Positions 46,001-54,290 of a DNA stretch of 64,000 nucleotides are shown here, in pieces. Under the pieces are notes generated by a model. That model was not told the origin of the DNA and did not search any database. It was given only the letters and a program-made list of their open reading frames with translations. Source of the DNA: Shewanella nanhaiensis (lineage in GTDB: Bacteria > Pseudomonadota > Gammaproteobacteria > Enterobacterales > Shewanellaceae); NCBI RefSeq assembly GCF_019457885.1, contig NZ_JAHZST010000018.1, positions 1-64,000 on the forward strand, read 5' to 3'. Position 1 is the stretch's first letter, and the number at the start of each line of letters is the position of its first letter. Made by a program: the position numbers and the translations under genes.

Positions 46001-46147
46001 CTGCTCGACTATCGAGGGAAGGAGTAAGCCAAGCAAGGTAACGAATGACAAGTAGAGCGCTAATACCAGAACTAAAAATTTTTGATAACGGGGCAGTTGA
46101 CGATAGATTTGTTTTAAATTTATCGCTTTTTTGGGTTTAGCAGACAT
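43049..46147 (-). CDS. DUF748 AsmA-like envelope protein
   Basis: 1032 residues. One N-terminal membrane helix (about 20-45), then a long chain of beta-rich segments characteristic of AsmA/DUF748 (VNLEDVSINPFNLHLSLTELHI near the start, YSGTYAGYYIDKGQLSLDLNY and HGVIDLGLDVSGDLNSPEFSFGGII near the end) and a C-terminal OmpA-like element (GLAEISDSEADKLETLTKAL). Such proteins form lipid-transport-like bridges in the periplasm. A (Ser-Thr)n tract lies at about residues 384-396, coded by a hexamer repeat. Confidence 0.88.
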   Translation of the reverse strand: MSAKPKKAINLKQIYRQLPRYQKFLVLVLALYLSFVTLLGLLLPSIVEQQLPIQLSETLKRPVNLEDVSINPFNLHLSLTELHILEEDNTKFTGFASLNFELSFWHSLINGAISIKDVTLTGPYLVAERLSQTEGAEFNFSDIITELTNTSASAPSEETPATLPHIMVERLAIVSGDLNFIDTLTDSQLSYPDINLDIKGFDTLTEIDNQQNAANRFSIRLQGKNGGEIATQGQLQLSPLNIAGSLQLTEIALPEFWSFISEEFQAHLDTGKFDFSTDFALSMNEASVEHPITLTTSQGQFALKDILFTHEDRPLISLPLFTAQNIALDLSQQQLLISHLFSEKLTLDGHVSADGLDLVPLFIPNFISTETKEAASTQATETETSTSTSTSTSTSTAVAKLAVIDEPSVKTAPIWLAIIDKVELKEFDIKVTENLASDNTQWQVSPLNLTTGKIYSDLRSPVQYQLDLAINNAGQFNASGELDLKQQRIESKISLEDFSLPQLQAYLSPYLNILLEQGRLDAHGVVKASSVDDLIFSGDAAINDLFVKDTIQNKTLLKWQSMTLSQLSLDQSKHLLSIDAIDFVKPYSRLIIAEDKTTNIGGLVIEQANDEANQEKRANSEQDKLQIVIGKLGFTQGSTFFADNSLTPNFAASIEQLEGQVSQLSSTSTSPAKVDIKGKIDKYAPVTLKGDINPLLEMPYLDLALKFANVELTSVNPYSGTYAGYYIDKGQLSLDLNYQLEENKLQGSNHMVVDQLTLGERSDSSLATSLPVTLAIALLQDRHGVIDLGLDVSGDLNSPEFSFGGIILTAFTNVITKAVTAPFSLLSGIFGDSDALDSIAFGSGLAEISDSEADKLETLTKALIERPKLTLSVEGAIDPIADSQELKMRMLTQKLAQIGKIAPDVMPRKLSASQFPTQGPLSDALISLYESEISGKANEIKVQIMAKNEQEQTLLDDEELNIQWHIALYNLVLNHQKVDELMLGDLATERALAVKAHLVDINKLEPSRIFLLDSRIDINQGAQEAILTLGAE
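44961..44996. repeat. Hexamer repeat GTAGAT x6 inside the DUF748 gene
   Basis: Six perfect copies of GTAGAT (coding strand ATCTAC) giving a Ser-Thr dipeptide run. The unit is a multiple of three, so copy-number changes alter length but do not break the frame. Confidence 0.9.
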
Positions 46148-46296
46148 ACTTACCTTTATCGTATAGAGATATTTAAAGAGAGAGTATTTTACCTAACTTG
46201 ATAGAATATAAACACTCATTATCAACTAGATAGACTCGCCTTTTTCTCTGTTTCTGCAAATATATGTAACAAATCATTTGGTTGGGTGAATTGAAA

Positions 46297-47316
46297 ATGA
46301 CTCGATTTTATTTTGATGAACAAAGTGTTGAATCTATAGAGGGCGAAACCGTTCTCGATGCACTGATCCGCCAAGGTCATTCGTTGAACTACTCATGCAG
46401 AAAGGGGGCCTGTAAAACCTGTTTGGTGCAGCATATCGGTGGAGATATTCCCTCTGGGGCCCAGAGAGGGCTAACCAGTGAGCTTAAATCCGATGCGTAT
46501 CTCTGCGCATGTCAGTGTAAGCCGACACAGGACCTTAAACTCAAATCCATTTTAGTGCAAAACTTGTTTATTGCGGCTCATATACATGAGAAGCAGTACC
46601 TTTCAGATTCTGTGGTTAAGATCCTAGTGGAACCCAGCGAGGAGATGAGCCACAGTGCGGGTCAATATATTAACCTGCGCCGTTTTGATGGATTAACCCG
46701 TAGTTATTCAATCACCAACGATCCTGACTCCAAATTGATAGAGCTGCATATACGCAGAAAGTACAATGGACAGTTCAGCGATTGGTTATTTAATCATGCC
46801 AGTGTCGGTGAAAGTGTGCTTATTCAAGGTCCTTGGGGGGATTGTTGCTATAGGAGTGAGTACAAAAATGACACCTTGATATTAATTGGTACCGGAACAG
46901 GACTTGGCCCTGTATATGGAATAATTAGGGATGCGCTTTCCCAAGGGCACAAAGGAGAGATCTACCTCTATCATGGGGCTAAGAATGAAGCGGATCTTTA
47001 TCACCATAGCAAGTTATTAAAGCTAATGTTAGAGCACCGAAACATGACCTATCTGGCTTGTGTGGAGCAGATGGGAAGCGGCAAAAGTTCGACAAGAGTA
47101 CAGACAGGGGATCCATTTGAGGTGGCGATGAGTTTTCATCAATTTGATAGCCAGACACTGTCTGACTCTCCACAACGTGTATTTCTCTGTGGAGAGCCTA
47201 GCTTTGTTAATAAAGGACAGGAGCTTGTTTTCTTAAATGGAACGCCACTAGATAGGATACATTCGCTCTCTTATGAATATAAAGATCTGAGAAAGGTTCC
47301 CCGTGACGGCAGCTAG
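46297..47316 (+). CDS. Ferredoxin-NAD(P)H reductase with N-terminal [2Fe-2S] domain
   Basis: 339 residues from the ATG at 46297 (an upstream TTG at 46282 is possible). The [2Fe-2S] plant-type ferredoxin domain has CRKGACKTC and a fourth Cys in YLCACQC; the FAD domain has RSYSITNDP and the NAD domain GTGTGLGPVYGIIRD. This order is that of oxygenase reductases and CDP-6-deoxyglucoseen reductase. No oxygenase is encoded nearby, so the electron acceptor is unknown. Confidence 0.85.
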   Translation: MTRFYFDEQSVESIEGETVLDALIRQGHSLNYSCRKGACKTCLVQHIGGDIPSGAQRGLTSELKSDAYLCACQCKPTQDLKLKSILVQNLFIAAHIHEKQYLSDSVVKILVEPSEEMSHSAGQYINLRRFDGLTRSYSITNDPDSKLIELHIRRKYNGQFSDWLFNHASVGESVLIQGPWGDCCYRSEYKNDTLILIGTGTGLGPVYGIIRDALSQGHKGEIYLYHGAKNEADLYHHSKLLKLMLEHRNMTYLACVEQMGSGKSSTRVQTGDPFEVAMSFHQFDSQTLSDSPQRVFLCGEPSFVNKGQELVFLNGTPLDRIHSLSYEYKDLRKVPRDGS

Positions 47317-47325
47317 TACGCATTG

Positions 47326-47712
47326 TCAGTCATCTGTTTTTTCATAGGTAATTGCTGCAATGATGGCGCCCTGGGGGTCTTTTATCCAGCATAGCCTACC
47401 CACTTCAGGAATATCTTCAGGTCCATAGAGTAACTCTCCACCTAAAGACTTTGCTTTTATCGCAACCTCATCAACATCATCGACCGTAATATATCCTGTC
47501 CAATGACTCTCCTGCTCAGGACAGGGGTTTGGCGCGATCCCGCCAATGCCGACACCTTCATTCTCAATGATATGGTAGGGGCCATGAGACATCTGCATGG
47601 TTTTAAATGTCCAGCCAAAAACCTTGCCATAGAAGCCAAATGCATCCTCACAAGAGTTAGAGGTTAATTCATGCCAGCCTAAAGCTCCTGGGGTACTATA
47701 TGGTGACTGCAT
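47326..47712 (-). CDS. VOC-family (glyoxalase-like) protein
   Basis: 128 residues; AAGGAG before the ATG. Two beta-alpha-beta-beta-beta modules: GWHELTSNSCEDAFGFYGKVFGWTF and ESHWTGYITVDDVDEVAIKAKSLGGELLYGPEDIPEVGRLCWIKDPQGA. This is the small VOC family with glyoxalase fold; the reaction is unknown. Convergent with the reductase. Confidence 0.85.
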   Translation of the reverse strand: MQSPYSTPGALGWHELTSNSCEDAFGFYGKVFGWTFKTMQMSHGPYHIIENEGVGIGGIAPNPCPEQESHWTGYITVDDVDEVAIKAKSLGGELLYGPEDIPEVGRLCWIKDPQGAIIAAITYEKTDD

Positions 47713-48068
47713 ATCTATCTCCTTAACGACAAATAGTATGAATGGGCTATAGCGTTACGGTAAATGCTTTTATTACAGCTCAGTGGAGTTGTGATTTCAA
47801 TCTGTGCTCTTAAGCCTTTCATTGACTCCAATCTAATATAGGGTTGTTTTTAGACTTAAGTTCGATGTTGATGGCCCCTATCTGAGTTAAAGTGTAGACC
47901 AGCTTTGAAAAATTAAAATAGTGTCCTTGATAGATTTATTTTGATGATAGTAAAAATAAATCTAAGTTAAGGTTTTGTAACTCATAGAAAAGTTGTTACT
48001 ATCCCTTCTATAACTGTTTGAACTTTATAATCGTTGCTAAAACGGAAAATTGATTTCAAGGAATGAAA
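47713..48068. other. Intergenic region with no gene seen
   Basis: About 350 AT-rich bases between divergent VOC and GNAT genes. No repeat or RNA structure recognised. Confidence 0.4.
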
Positions 48069-48449
48069 ATGTACATAAGAATAGCAATAGATGATGACCT
48101 GAATGCACTAGCCACTCTATTTGACGAGTACCGCATGTGTTTGGGGAAGGAGAGCAATCTTAAGGATTGTAAAGCCTTCATTCAAGCTAGGCTTTTTGAG
48201 AACGATTCAGTGATCTTTTTAGCATTTAAATCCGATGTTCCTGTCGGTTTTATCCAGTTATTTCCTTCATATTCAACTATTTTGCTTAAGCCTCTATGGT
48301 ATTTCGATGATCTTTTTGTGCTTGAAGATTACCGAGGAGGTGGGATCGCGACAGCTTTAGTTGCTAAAGCAAAAGAGTTGGCCGACGAAGCCCAGGTGGT
48401 TGCCGTAAGGCGTGATAACATCGAAGGCGAAGGCTTCCTGCTTATTTAA
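48069..48449 (+). CDS. GNAT-family N-acetyltransferase, short C-terminus
   Basis: 126 residues from the ATG at 48069; AAGGA lies six bases upstream, whereas an ATG at 48063 directly abuts it. GNAT fold with DDLFVLEDYRGGGIATALVAKAKE carrying the acetyl-CoA loop (R-G-G-G-I-A). The protein ends soon after (RRDNIEGEGFLLI), about 20 residues before the usual last strands with the Tyr general acid, so it could be a truncated or decaying gene. Substrate unknown. Confidence 0.72.
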   Translation: MYIRIAIDDDLNALATLFDEYRMCLGKESNLKDCKAFIQARLFENDSVIFLAFKSDVPVGFIQLFPSYSTILLKPLWYFDDLFVLEDYRGGGIATALVAKAKELADEAQVVAVRRDNIEGEGFLLI

Positions 48450-48552
48450 TACCCTCTTTAATTATTGTATTTCTCCTCCTCCACTATTGATGAAAGATCA
48501 GATCCTTATGATATCATGCGCTGTTTTCAGTTTTTAATGTTGGAGTAAGAGA

Positions 48553-49257
48553 TTGAATAAGAGCGTTACTACTAACCTTATAGCAGCGATTTTGGTTGTA
48601 TCTGGGTACCTGTTGGCACAGCCCATCATTTTTAGCGTTGGCCTATTTGCCCTCTCTGGTGCAGTGACTAACTGGTTAGCAGTGCATATGCTATTTGAGA
48701 AGGTACCTGGCTTGTATGGTTCTGGTGTGATCCCGACACGTTTTGAAGAGTTTAAGACAGGGATCGCTAACTTAATGATGAAGCAGTTTTTCACCGATGA
48801 GAATATTGATCGTTTTTTATCGGCTGAAGGTGTTGAGTCGCATATTAACCTGCAACCTGTTATTGAAAAGATAGATCTCGCCCCCGCGTTTGATGCGCTG
48901 GTGACCACGGTTGAGCAATCCTCATTAGGCGGCATGTTGGCCATGTTTGGTGGCAGTGAGGCGATTACGCCATTAAGAGAGCCTTTTATTGAAAAGATGA
49001 AACTCTCTTTAGTTGACATATCACAGAGTGAAGAGTTTATTAACTTGGTTAAGAGTGAGCTTGAGCGTCCCGATGTCCTTGACGATATGCGTAATAAAGT
49101 CAATGAGATTGTCACACAAAGATTGGATGAGCTCACGCCTGAATTGGTGAAGGACATTATTCAAGAGATGATCCGTGAACATTTAGGTTGGCTAGTTGTG
49201 TGGGGCGGTGTATTTGGTGGTGTGATTGGTTTAATTGCTGCTATGTTGAATATTTAA
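48553..49257 (+). CDS. DUF445 family membrane protein
   Basis: 234 residues from a TTG at 48553 with GGAGTAAGAG upstream. Two hydrophobic helices at the N-terminus and one at the C-terminus (LGWLVVWGGVFGGVIGLIAAML) flank a helical soluble region. The ALSGAVTNWLAVHMLFEKVPGLYGSGVIP block is the DUF445 (YheB/YjiN-like) signature. Function unknown. Terminator follows. Confidence 0.85.
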   Translation: MNKSVTTNLIAAILVVSGYLLAQPIIFSVGLFALSGAVTNWLAVHMLFEKVPGLYGSGVIPTRFEEFKTGIANLMMKQFFTDENIDRFLSAEGVESHINLQPVIEKIDLAPAFDALVTTVEQSSLGGMLAMFGGSEAITPLREPFIEKMKLSLVDISQSEEFINLVKSELERPDVLDDMRNKVNEIVTQRLDELTPELVKDIIQEMIREHLGWLVVWGGVFGGVIGLIAAMLNI

Positions 49258-49270
49258 TTTTAATGTATAG

Positions 49271-49292
49271 AAAGGAGCCTCGGCTCCTTTTT
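49271..49292 (+). terminator. Terminator after the DUF445 gene
   Basis: AAAGGAGC / GCTCCTTT stem with a CTCG loop and T run. Confidence 0.85.
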
Positions 49293-49611
49293 GGGTTTAT
49301 CTTGGTCAAAAATGAAACTTATTGGAGGCGTGGCTGGATAAAGTAAAGCATGGTTATGGACCTTGCCGCTGTCTCCCTTTACTTCAATTTACTCCTTATC
49401 TTATCTATTAAATCCACCTAGTTATCTAGGGGGATACGTAAACCTCGCTTTATCGTCACTTGCATATCTGAGCAAGCGCTCACCCACTTAGCGACTATAC
49501 TTTTTATATATTGTACCTCTCTTACAACTTTTTCTCTGTTAAGGGCTAGATGTTGTTTGTATTTCTTGACTGCTGAAGAGAGGTTTTACTATGTAAAACA
49601 GGGGTTAAATT
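49293..49611. other. Intergenic region upstream of the H-NOX gene
   Basis: About 320 bases with no gene; a small hairpin CCTAG/CTAGG near 49417-49430 is the only structure noticed. It should contain the H-NOX operon promoter. Confidence 0.35.
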
Positions 49612-50166
49612 ATGATGGGCATGGTTTTTACAGGCTTGATGGAGTTGATTGAAGATGAGTTCGGATATGAAACCTTAGACACCTTGCTGGAGTCATGTGA
49701 TTTAGAGAGTGAGGGCATTTATACATCTGTTGGCAGTTATGATCATCAGGAGTTACTTCAATTGGTGGTTAAGCTGAGTGAGATCTCATCGGTACCTGTG
49801 ACTGAGCTTGTTAAATTATTTGGCAAAAAACTGTTTGTAGAGTTGATAGAGGGCCACCCTGAAATAGCTAATGAGATGAGTGATTCTTTCGATCTACTTT
49901 CTAAAATAGACAGCTTTATTCATGTGGAGGTCTATAAACTTTATCCTCAAGCAGAGTTACCCAAATTTACCTGCAACCGATTAGGAGATAATGAAATTAG
50001 GCTGCATTATCAATCTAAAAGGCCGTTTGCATCGTTTGCTGAAGGCTTGCTGGATGGCTGTGCTGAGTATTTTAAAGAGGATTTTACTATCAGCCGGACG
50101 CCGGAGACTCAAGACTCTGAGACAGATGTTATTTTTAATATTACACGAGCACCCCGTTTGTCATGA
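49612..50166 (+). CDS. H-NOX haem NO/O2-binding sensor
   Basis: 184 residues. The H-NOX (HNOB) fold starts MGMVFTGLMELIEDEFG; the proximal haem ligand is His104 (SFIHVEVYKL), and the YxSxR haem-propionate motif is YQSKR at 133-137. These sensors bind NO (sometimes O2) and control a partner enzyme. The stop overlaps the start of the PAS-GGDEF-EAL gene (ATGA), so that protein is its likely output. In Shewanella woodyi an H-NOX acts on a neighbouring c-di-GMP enzyme to affect biofilm. Confidence 0.9.
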   Translation: MMGMVFTGLMELIEDEFGYETLDTLLESCDLESEGIYTSVGSYDHQELLQLVVKLSEISSVPVTELVKLFGKKLFVELIEGHPEIANEMSDSFDLLSKIDSFIHVEVYKLYPQAELPKFTCNRLGDNEIRLHYQSKRPFASFAEGLLDGCAEYFKEDFTISRTPETQDSETDVIFNITRAPRLS

Positions 50167-52076
50167 GTGCACTTGAGGATCGAGAGCAAGTTTTTCTTCG
50201 AAGGATAGATAGAGAGAAACGTGCCCGTAAACAAGCGGAACAGATCCTTAGTGAAAAAAGTAAGGAGCTATGGAATACCAATCAGAAGCTACAGCAGATC
50301 AATGAGCAACTCGATCAGATGGTTAAAACCCGTACCAGTGAACTTGAGATTGCCAAGACCAATGCGGAGCTTGAGAGTTTAGCCCATAAGAACGCTAAGG
50401 AGAGGTTCCAGTTGGCTATGCGGGCAACCAGTGCTGGCGTATGGGAAAGAAATATTGTCGAGGACGTCTGGTATTTTAGTGAACGTTTAATTGCTCTATT
50501 TGGTTACAGCAGGGATGAGCTGTTGTTTGGTTTTAAAAACCTCTCTTTTATCCATAATGAAGACAAAAAGCCGCTACTTCATGTATTGAAAAATCACTTT
50601 AGAAAAGGCAAAGCTTTTGATTTTGAATGCCGAGTGCTGACCAGTGAAGGGCGCTATAAATGGTTCTGGGTTGTCGGTCAGGCAGTATGGAACGACAAAG
50701 GGGAGGTGATACGTATTGCTGGCTCTTTCAGTGATATAGATGAACGGGTTGAGAATTCAAAACTTGTTGAGAAGATGGCCCATTATGACCATCTGACTAT
50801 GGTGCCGAACCGTGTTTTATATAATCAAGAACTGGATATTGCACTCTCCCTTGCTGAAAGTGAACGGAGTAATCTTGCGGTTATTTTGATTGATCTTAAT
50901 GACTTTAAACAGGTTAACGATACCTTAGGTCACAGCGCAGGAGATCATCTGCTTCAGCACATTGCCAATCAATTTAAGTTGAATGTCAGAGAGAACGACA
51001 TCGTTGCTAGGCTGGGGGGGGATGAGTTCTCCATTGTGTTAACCAATATTGAACATCGCCAAGCTGTGGTGACCAAGTGTGAGCAGTTGATCGAAATAAT
51101 CTCCAAACCTTTCTATTATCAGGAAAGTTTAATTATTCCTAAAATAAGCATGGGGATCGCGCTCTACCCTGAGTATGGCGTGACTCGTGATGAGTTGATG
51201 ATTAATGCTGATCTCGCTATGTATAAAGCTAAGGGGGAGAAGCATATGGGGAGTGTTTTTCAGTTTTGTGAGCAGGAACATATTAATAAAAATATGGAGC
51301 GAACAGAACTCAGCTCTGAGTTGTGTGAAGCGATCACTCAAAATGAGTTTTTTATGCTTTTTCAACCAATCATCGATCTTTCAAATGGTGAAATTACCTT
51401 TGCGGAAGCGTTGATCCGTTGGAAACATGCAAATAGAGGGGTACTACTTCCAGAAAAGTTTATCTCGATCGCAGAGGATAGCGGTTTAATAACTCGATTA
51501 GGGAAGCTCTCTATTGAGCTGGTGGCTAAGCAGATTGATCGAATGGTGGCTGCAAAGCGATTACAGAAATTGACACTAAACATCTCTCCTTCACATTTTC
51601 TATCACAAAGTTTCATTGAAAATCTAAAAGAGATCTTAAGTGTTTACCCCAATATGTCATCGTTTATCACGATTGAGATCACTGAAGTGGTATTTTTACT
51701 CAACATGGAGGTGGCGAAAAGAACAGTTATTGAACTGCATGAAATGGGGATCACGATAAGTTTAGATGATTTTGGCACTGGTTATTCAAGTTTTAAATAT
51801 CTACAGCAACTTCCCATTGATGTGATTAAACTTGATTGCTCCTTTATCGCCGATTTAGACATTGACCCATCACACAGAAACATAGCATCGACCATTATTG
51901 ATCTTGCCCACTCGCTTGAGATTAAGGTCATTGCGGAGGGGGTTGAAACGAATAGCCAATTGGTGTTTCTGCAAGATCACCATTGTGACTTTGCTCAGGG
52001 TCGCTATTTTTTCAAGCCTTTAAGTGTTATTGATTTTCTGCATATGCAGCGTTGTATCTCTTTACCCGCCAAATAG
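50163..52076 (+). CDS. PAS-GGDEF-EAL dual c-di-GMP enzyme, H-NOX partner
   Basis: 637 residues: basic coiled coil (about 10-80) that could dock H-NOX, PAS domain (85-195), GGDEF domain with intact GGDEF at 285-289 and the RxxD inhibitory site (REND) before it, and an EAL domain with EALIRW at 415-420 and DDFGTGYSSFKYL. Both active sites look complete, so it could make and hydrolyse c-di-GMP, with H-NOX shifting the balance. No membrane segment. Confidence 0.9.
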   Translation: MSALEDREQVFLRRIDREKRARKQAEQILSEKSKELWNTNQKLQQINEQLDQMVKTRTSELEIAKTNAELESLAHKNAKERFQLAMRATSAGVWERNIVEDVWYFSERLIALFGYSRDELLFGFKNLSFIHNEDKKPLLHVLKNHFRKGKAFDFECRVLTSEGRYKWFWVVGQAVWNDKGEVIRIAGSFSDIDERVENSKLVEKMAHYDHLTMVPNRVLYNQELDIALSLAESERSNLAVILIDLNDFKQVNDTLGHSAGDHLLQHIANQFKLNVRENDIVARLGGDEFSIVLTNIEHRQAVVTKCEQLIEIISKPFYYQESLIIPKISMGIALYPEYGVTRDELMINADLAMYKAKGEKHMGSVFQFCEQEHINKNMERTELSSELCEAITQNEFFMLFQPIIDLSNGEITFAEALIRWKHANRGVLLPEKFISIAEDSGLITRLGKLSIELVAKQIDRMVAAKRLQKLTLNISPSHFLSQSFIENLKEILSVYPNMSSFITIEITEVVFLLNMEVAKRTVIELHEMGITISLDDFGTGYSSFKYLQQLPIDVIKLDCSFIADLDIDPSHRNIASTIIDLAHSLEIKVIAEGVETNSQLVFLQDHHCDFAQGRYFFKPLSVIDFLHMQRCISLPAK

Positions 52077-52158
52077 TCGCACACTCTAATACTCAACAAG
52101 CAGCGATAACCTAAAACTTTTGGGTAAAGATTATCACTGCTAATCCTATCGTTATTGT

Positions 52159-53832
52159 TTAATAAGCACTCTCATGAACGGATTGTACTGCACGGCCTGA
52201 TGGGTCAATAATTCCCTGCAAGCTTTCATCCCAAGCGAGCGCTTCCGGTGTCGAACACGCTACCGATTTGCCGCCAGGAACAGTCTCTGCTGCACTGGCG
52301 AGTGGGAAGTGCTCTTCAAAAAAGCAGCGGTAATAGTAAGCTTCCTTTGTCTCAGGCGTGTTGTAGGGAAACCTGAACTTGGCATTGGCGAGTTTGAGGT
52401 CATCAACTTTCTCAGCAGCTAAGTCTTTCAAGCCATCTATCCAAGAGTAACCAACTCCATCGCTAAACTGCTCTTTCTGACGCCATGCAACCTCTTGAGG
52501 TAACTTATGCTCAAATGCTTGGCGCAGAATATGTTTCTCAATCTTACCATCTTTAGACATCTTAGCTTCAGGGTTAATGCGCATCGCCACGTCCATAAAC
52601 TCTTTGTCGAGAAAAGGAACACGAGCTTCTAACCCCCAAGCAGCCATCGCCTTGTTGGCGCGAAGGCAGTCAAACAGATGCAACTTGTCGAGTTTTCGGA
52701 CCAGCTCTTCGTGAAATGCTTGTGCATTTGGCGCTTTATGGAAATAGAGATAGCCGCCAAATAGCTCATCGGCTCCCTCTCCTGATAGCACCATTTTTAT
52801 GCCCATGGCCTTAATCTTTCTTGCCATTAGATACATAGGTGTGGCTGCACGAATGGTAGTGACGTCATAGGTTTCAAGATGATAAATCACATCTTTGATG
52901 GCATCGATACCATCTTGGAAGGTAAAAGTGATCTCATGGTGGATCGTGCCTATTGCATCGGCTACCTTTTGTGCTGCGATAAGATCTGGTGCGCCTTCAA
53001 GGCCAACAGCAAAGGAGTGTAGTTGTGGCCACCATGCACTGCTTTCGTCATCATCTTCGATACGACGTTTTGCAAATGTCTGGGTGATCGCTGAGATAAC
53101 TGAGGAGTCCAATCCACCAGAGAGTAGTACACCATAGGGGACATCAGACATTAGCTGACGTTTAACTGACGCTTCCAGTGCTTCTCTTAGCTCATCGACA
53201 CTGGCAGGGTTATCTTTTACTGCGTCAAAATCTTTCCAATCACGTTGGTAATAGTGAGTGTAAGCACCAGTTTCACCTTCTCTGCTGCTAATGTAGTGAC
53301 CAGGTTTGAACTCTTCAATGGTTTTACAAACAGGCATCAAGGCTTTCATCTCAGAAGCGATATAGAAGTTCCCCTCAGTATCCAGACCTGAGTAAAGCGG
53401 GATGATACCCATATGATCGCGACCAATCAGATAGCTATCTTTATTTTTGTCATAGAGGACGAATGCAAAAATACCGTTTAACTTGTCTAGAAACTCAGTA
53501 CCGTACTCTTGGTACAAAGCTAGAATAACTTCACAATCAGAGTTGGTTTGATAGCTGTATTTATCGCCGAGTTCAGCCTTGAGATCTTTGTGGTTATAAA
53601 TCTCACCATTGACCGCCAGTATGATGCTCTCATCTTCACTGAGTAGAGGCTGGGCACCATGCTCTATGTCTACGATGGCTAAACGTTCATGGGCAAGGAT
53701 TGCTCTGTCGCAGCTGTAAATTCCAGACCAGTCTGGACCGCGATGGCGCATTAGCTTAGACATCTCCAGAGCAACTTGGCGCAGTGGGGTTGAGTCGGAT
53801 TTAATATCTAAAATGGCGAAAATTGAACACAT
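52159..53832 (-). CDS. asnB: Asparagine synthetase B (glutamine-hydrolysing)
   Basis: 557 residues from the ATG at 53832, so that Cys2 becomes the N-terminal nucleophile of the glutaminase domain (MCSIFAILD); the frame is open 15 bases upstream. The synthetase domain has the PP-loop LSGGLDSSVIS and GEGADELFGGYLYFHKAP. It makes asparagine from aspartate, glutamine and ATP in the cytoplasm. Length is standard. Single gene. Confidence 0.95.
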   Translation of the reverse strand: MCSIFAILDIKSDSTPLRQVALEMSKLMRHRGPDWSGIYSCDRAILAHERLAIVDIEHGAQPLLSEDESIILAVNGEIYNHKDLKAELGDKYSYQTNSDCEVILALYQEYGTEFLDKLNGIFAFVLYDKNKDSYLIGRDHMGIIPLYSGLDTEGNFYIASEMKALMPVCKTIEEFKPGHYISSREGETGAYTHYYQRDWKDFDAVKDNPASVDELREALEASVKRQLMSDVPYGVLLSGGLDSSVISAITQTFAKRRIEDDDESSAWWPQLHSFAVGLEGAPDLIAAQKVADAIGTIHHEITFTFQDGIDAIKDVIYHLETYDVTTIRAATPMYLMARKIKAMGIKMVLSGEGADELFGGYLYFHKAPNAQAFHEELVRKLDKLHLFDCLRANKAMAAWGLEARVPFLDKEFMDVAMRINPEAKMSKDGKIEKHILRQAFEHKLPQEVAWRQKEQFSDGVGYSWIDGLKDLAAEKVDDLKLANAKFRFPYNTPETKEAYYYRCFFEEHFPLASAAETVPGGKSVACSTPEALAWDESLQGIIDPSGRAVQSVHESAY

Positions 53833-54290
53833 AGGCTTGCTCCGCAAAAAAGGGTGTAACGCTTAATTGAGTATTACTGTGCCACTAAATCGCGTGAATA
53901 CCAAATCTGTTTTTATTGAAATATCCATTTTTAAGTGTTTTTTTAGTTGATAATTCATTTTTTTTGCGATTCTGTTTTTAATGTTTCTGTGTTTTATGTT
54001 TAATTATTGAATTATCCTTATTTTGATTGCGCGTTTTAGCCTATCCATTGCGATATCCGTAATCAGCTGTATTTTTTTGACCAAGTGTCCAAAAGGCAGT
54101 AACTAAGCCGTTGATAGTTACACAGTTCAAACTTTTATAGTAAAAAAATTGACCTGATAGAGATTCAGGATAAAGTGTGGCTTTATCTATGTTTAATATC
54201 AATTTTTCAAACTGAAACAAATGGTTATAACTGGTTAATAGTTGCATGAGATAAGGATTTTCTAATCTCTCATTTTTGAAGAAGTCATTT
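53833..54290. other. AT-rich divergent region asnB / TPR-GGDEF gene
   Basis: About 450 bases. It is the most T/A-rich gap in the window. A possible promoter is given at 54149-54176; a 68-codon minus-strand frame at 54041-54247 is judged to be chance. Confidence 0.4.
54149..54176 (+). promoter_or_regulatory. Possible promoter of the TPR-GGDEF gene
   Basis: -35 TTGACC (54149-54154), 16-base spacer, -10 TAAAGT (54171-54176). It would give a leader of about 110 bases. Pattern match only. Confidence 0.3.

Noticed and set aside
52098..52141. Hairpin downstream of asnB as a terminator
   Set aside because: AGCAGcGATAA / TTATCaCTGCT has a mismatch, a large loop and no T run; left out as uncertain.
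54041..54247. 68-codon minus-strand frame upstream of the TPR-GGDEF gene
   Set aside because: No ribosome site, composition of AT-rich non-coding DNA, and it lies over the likely promoter region.
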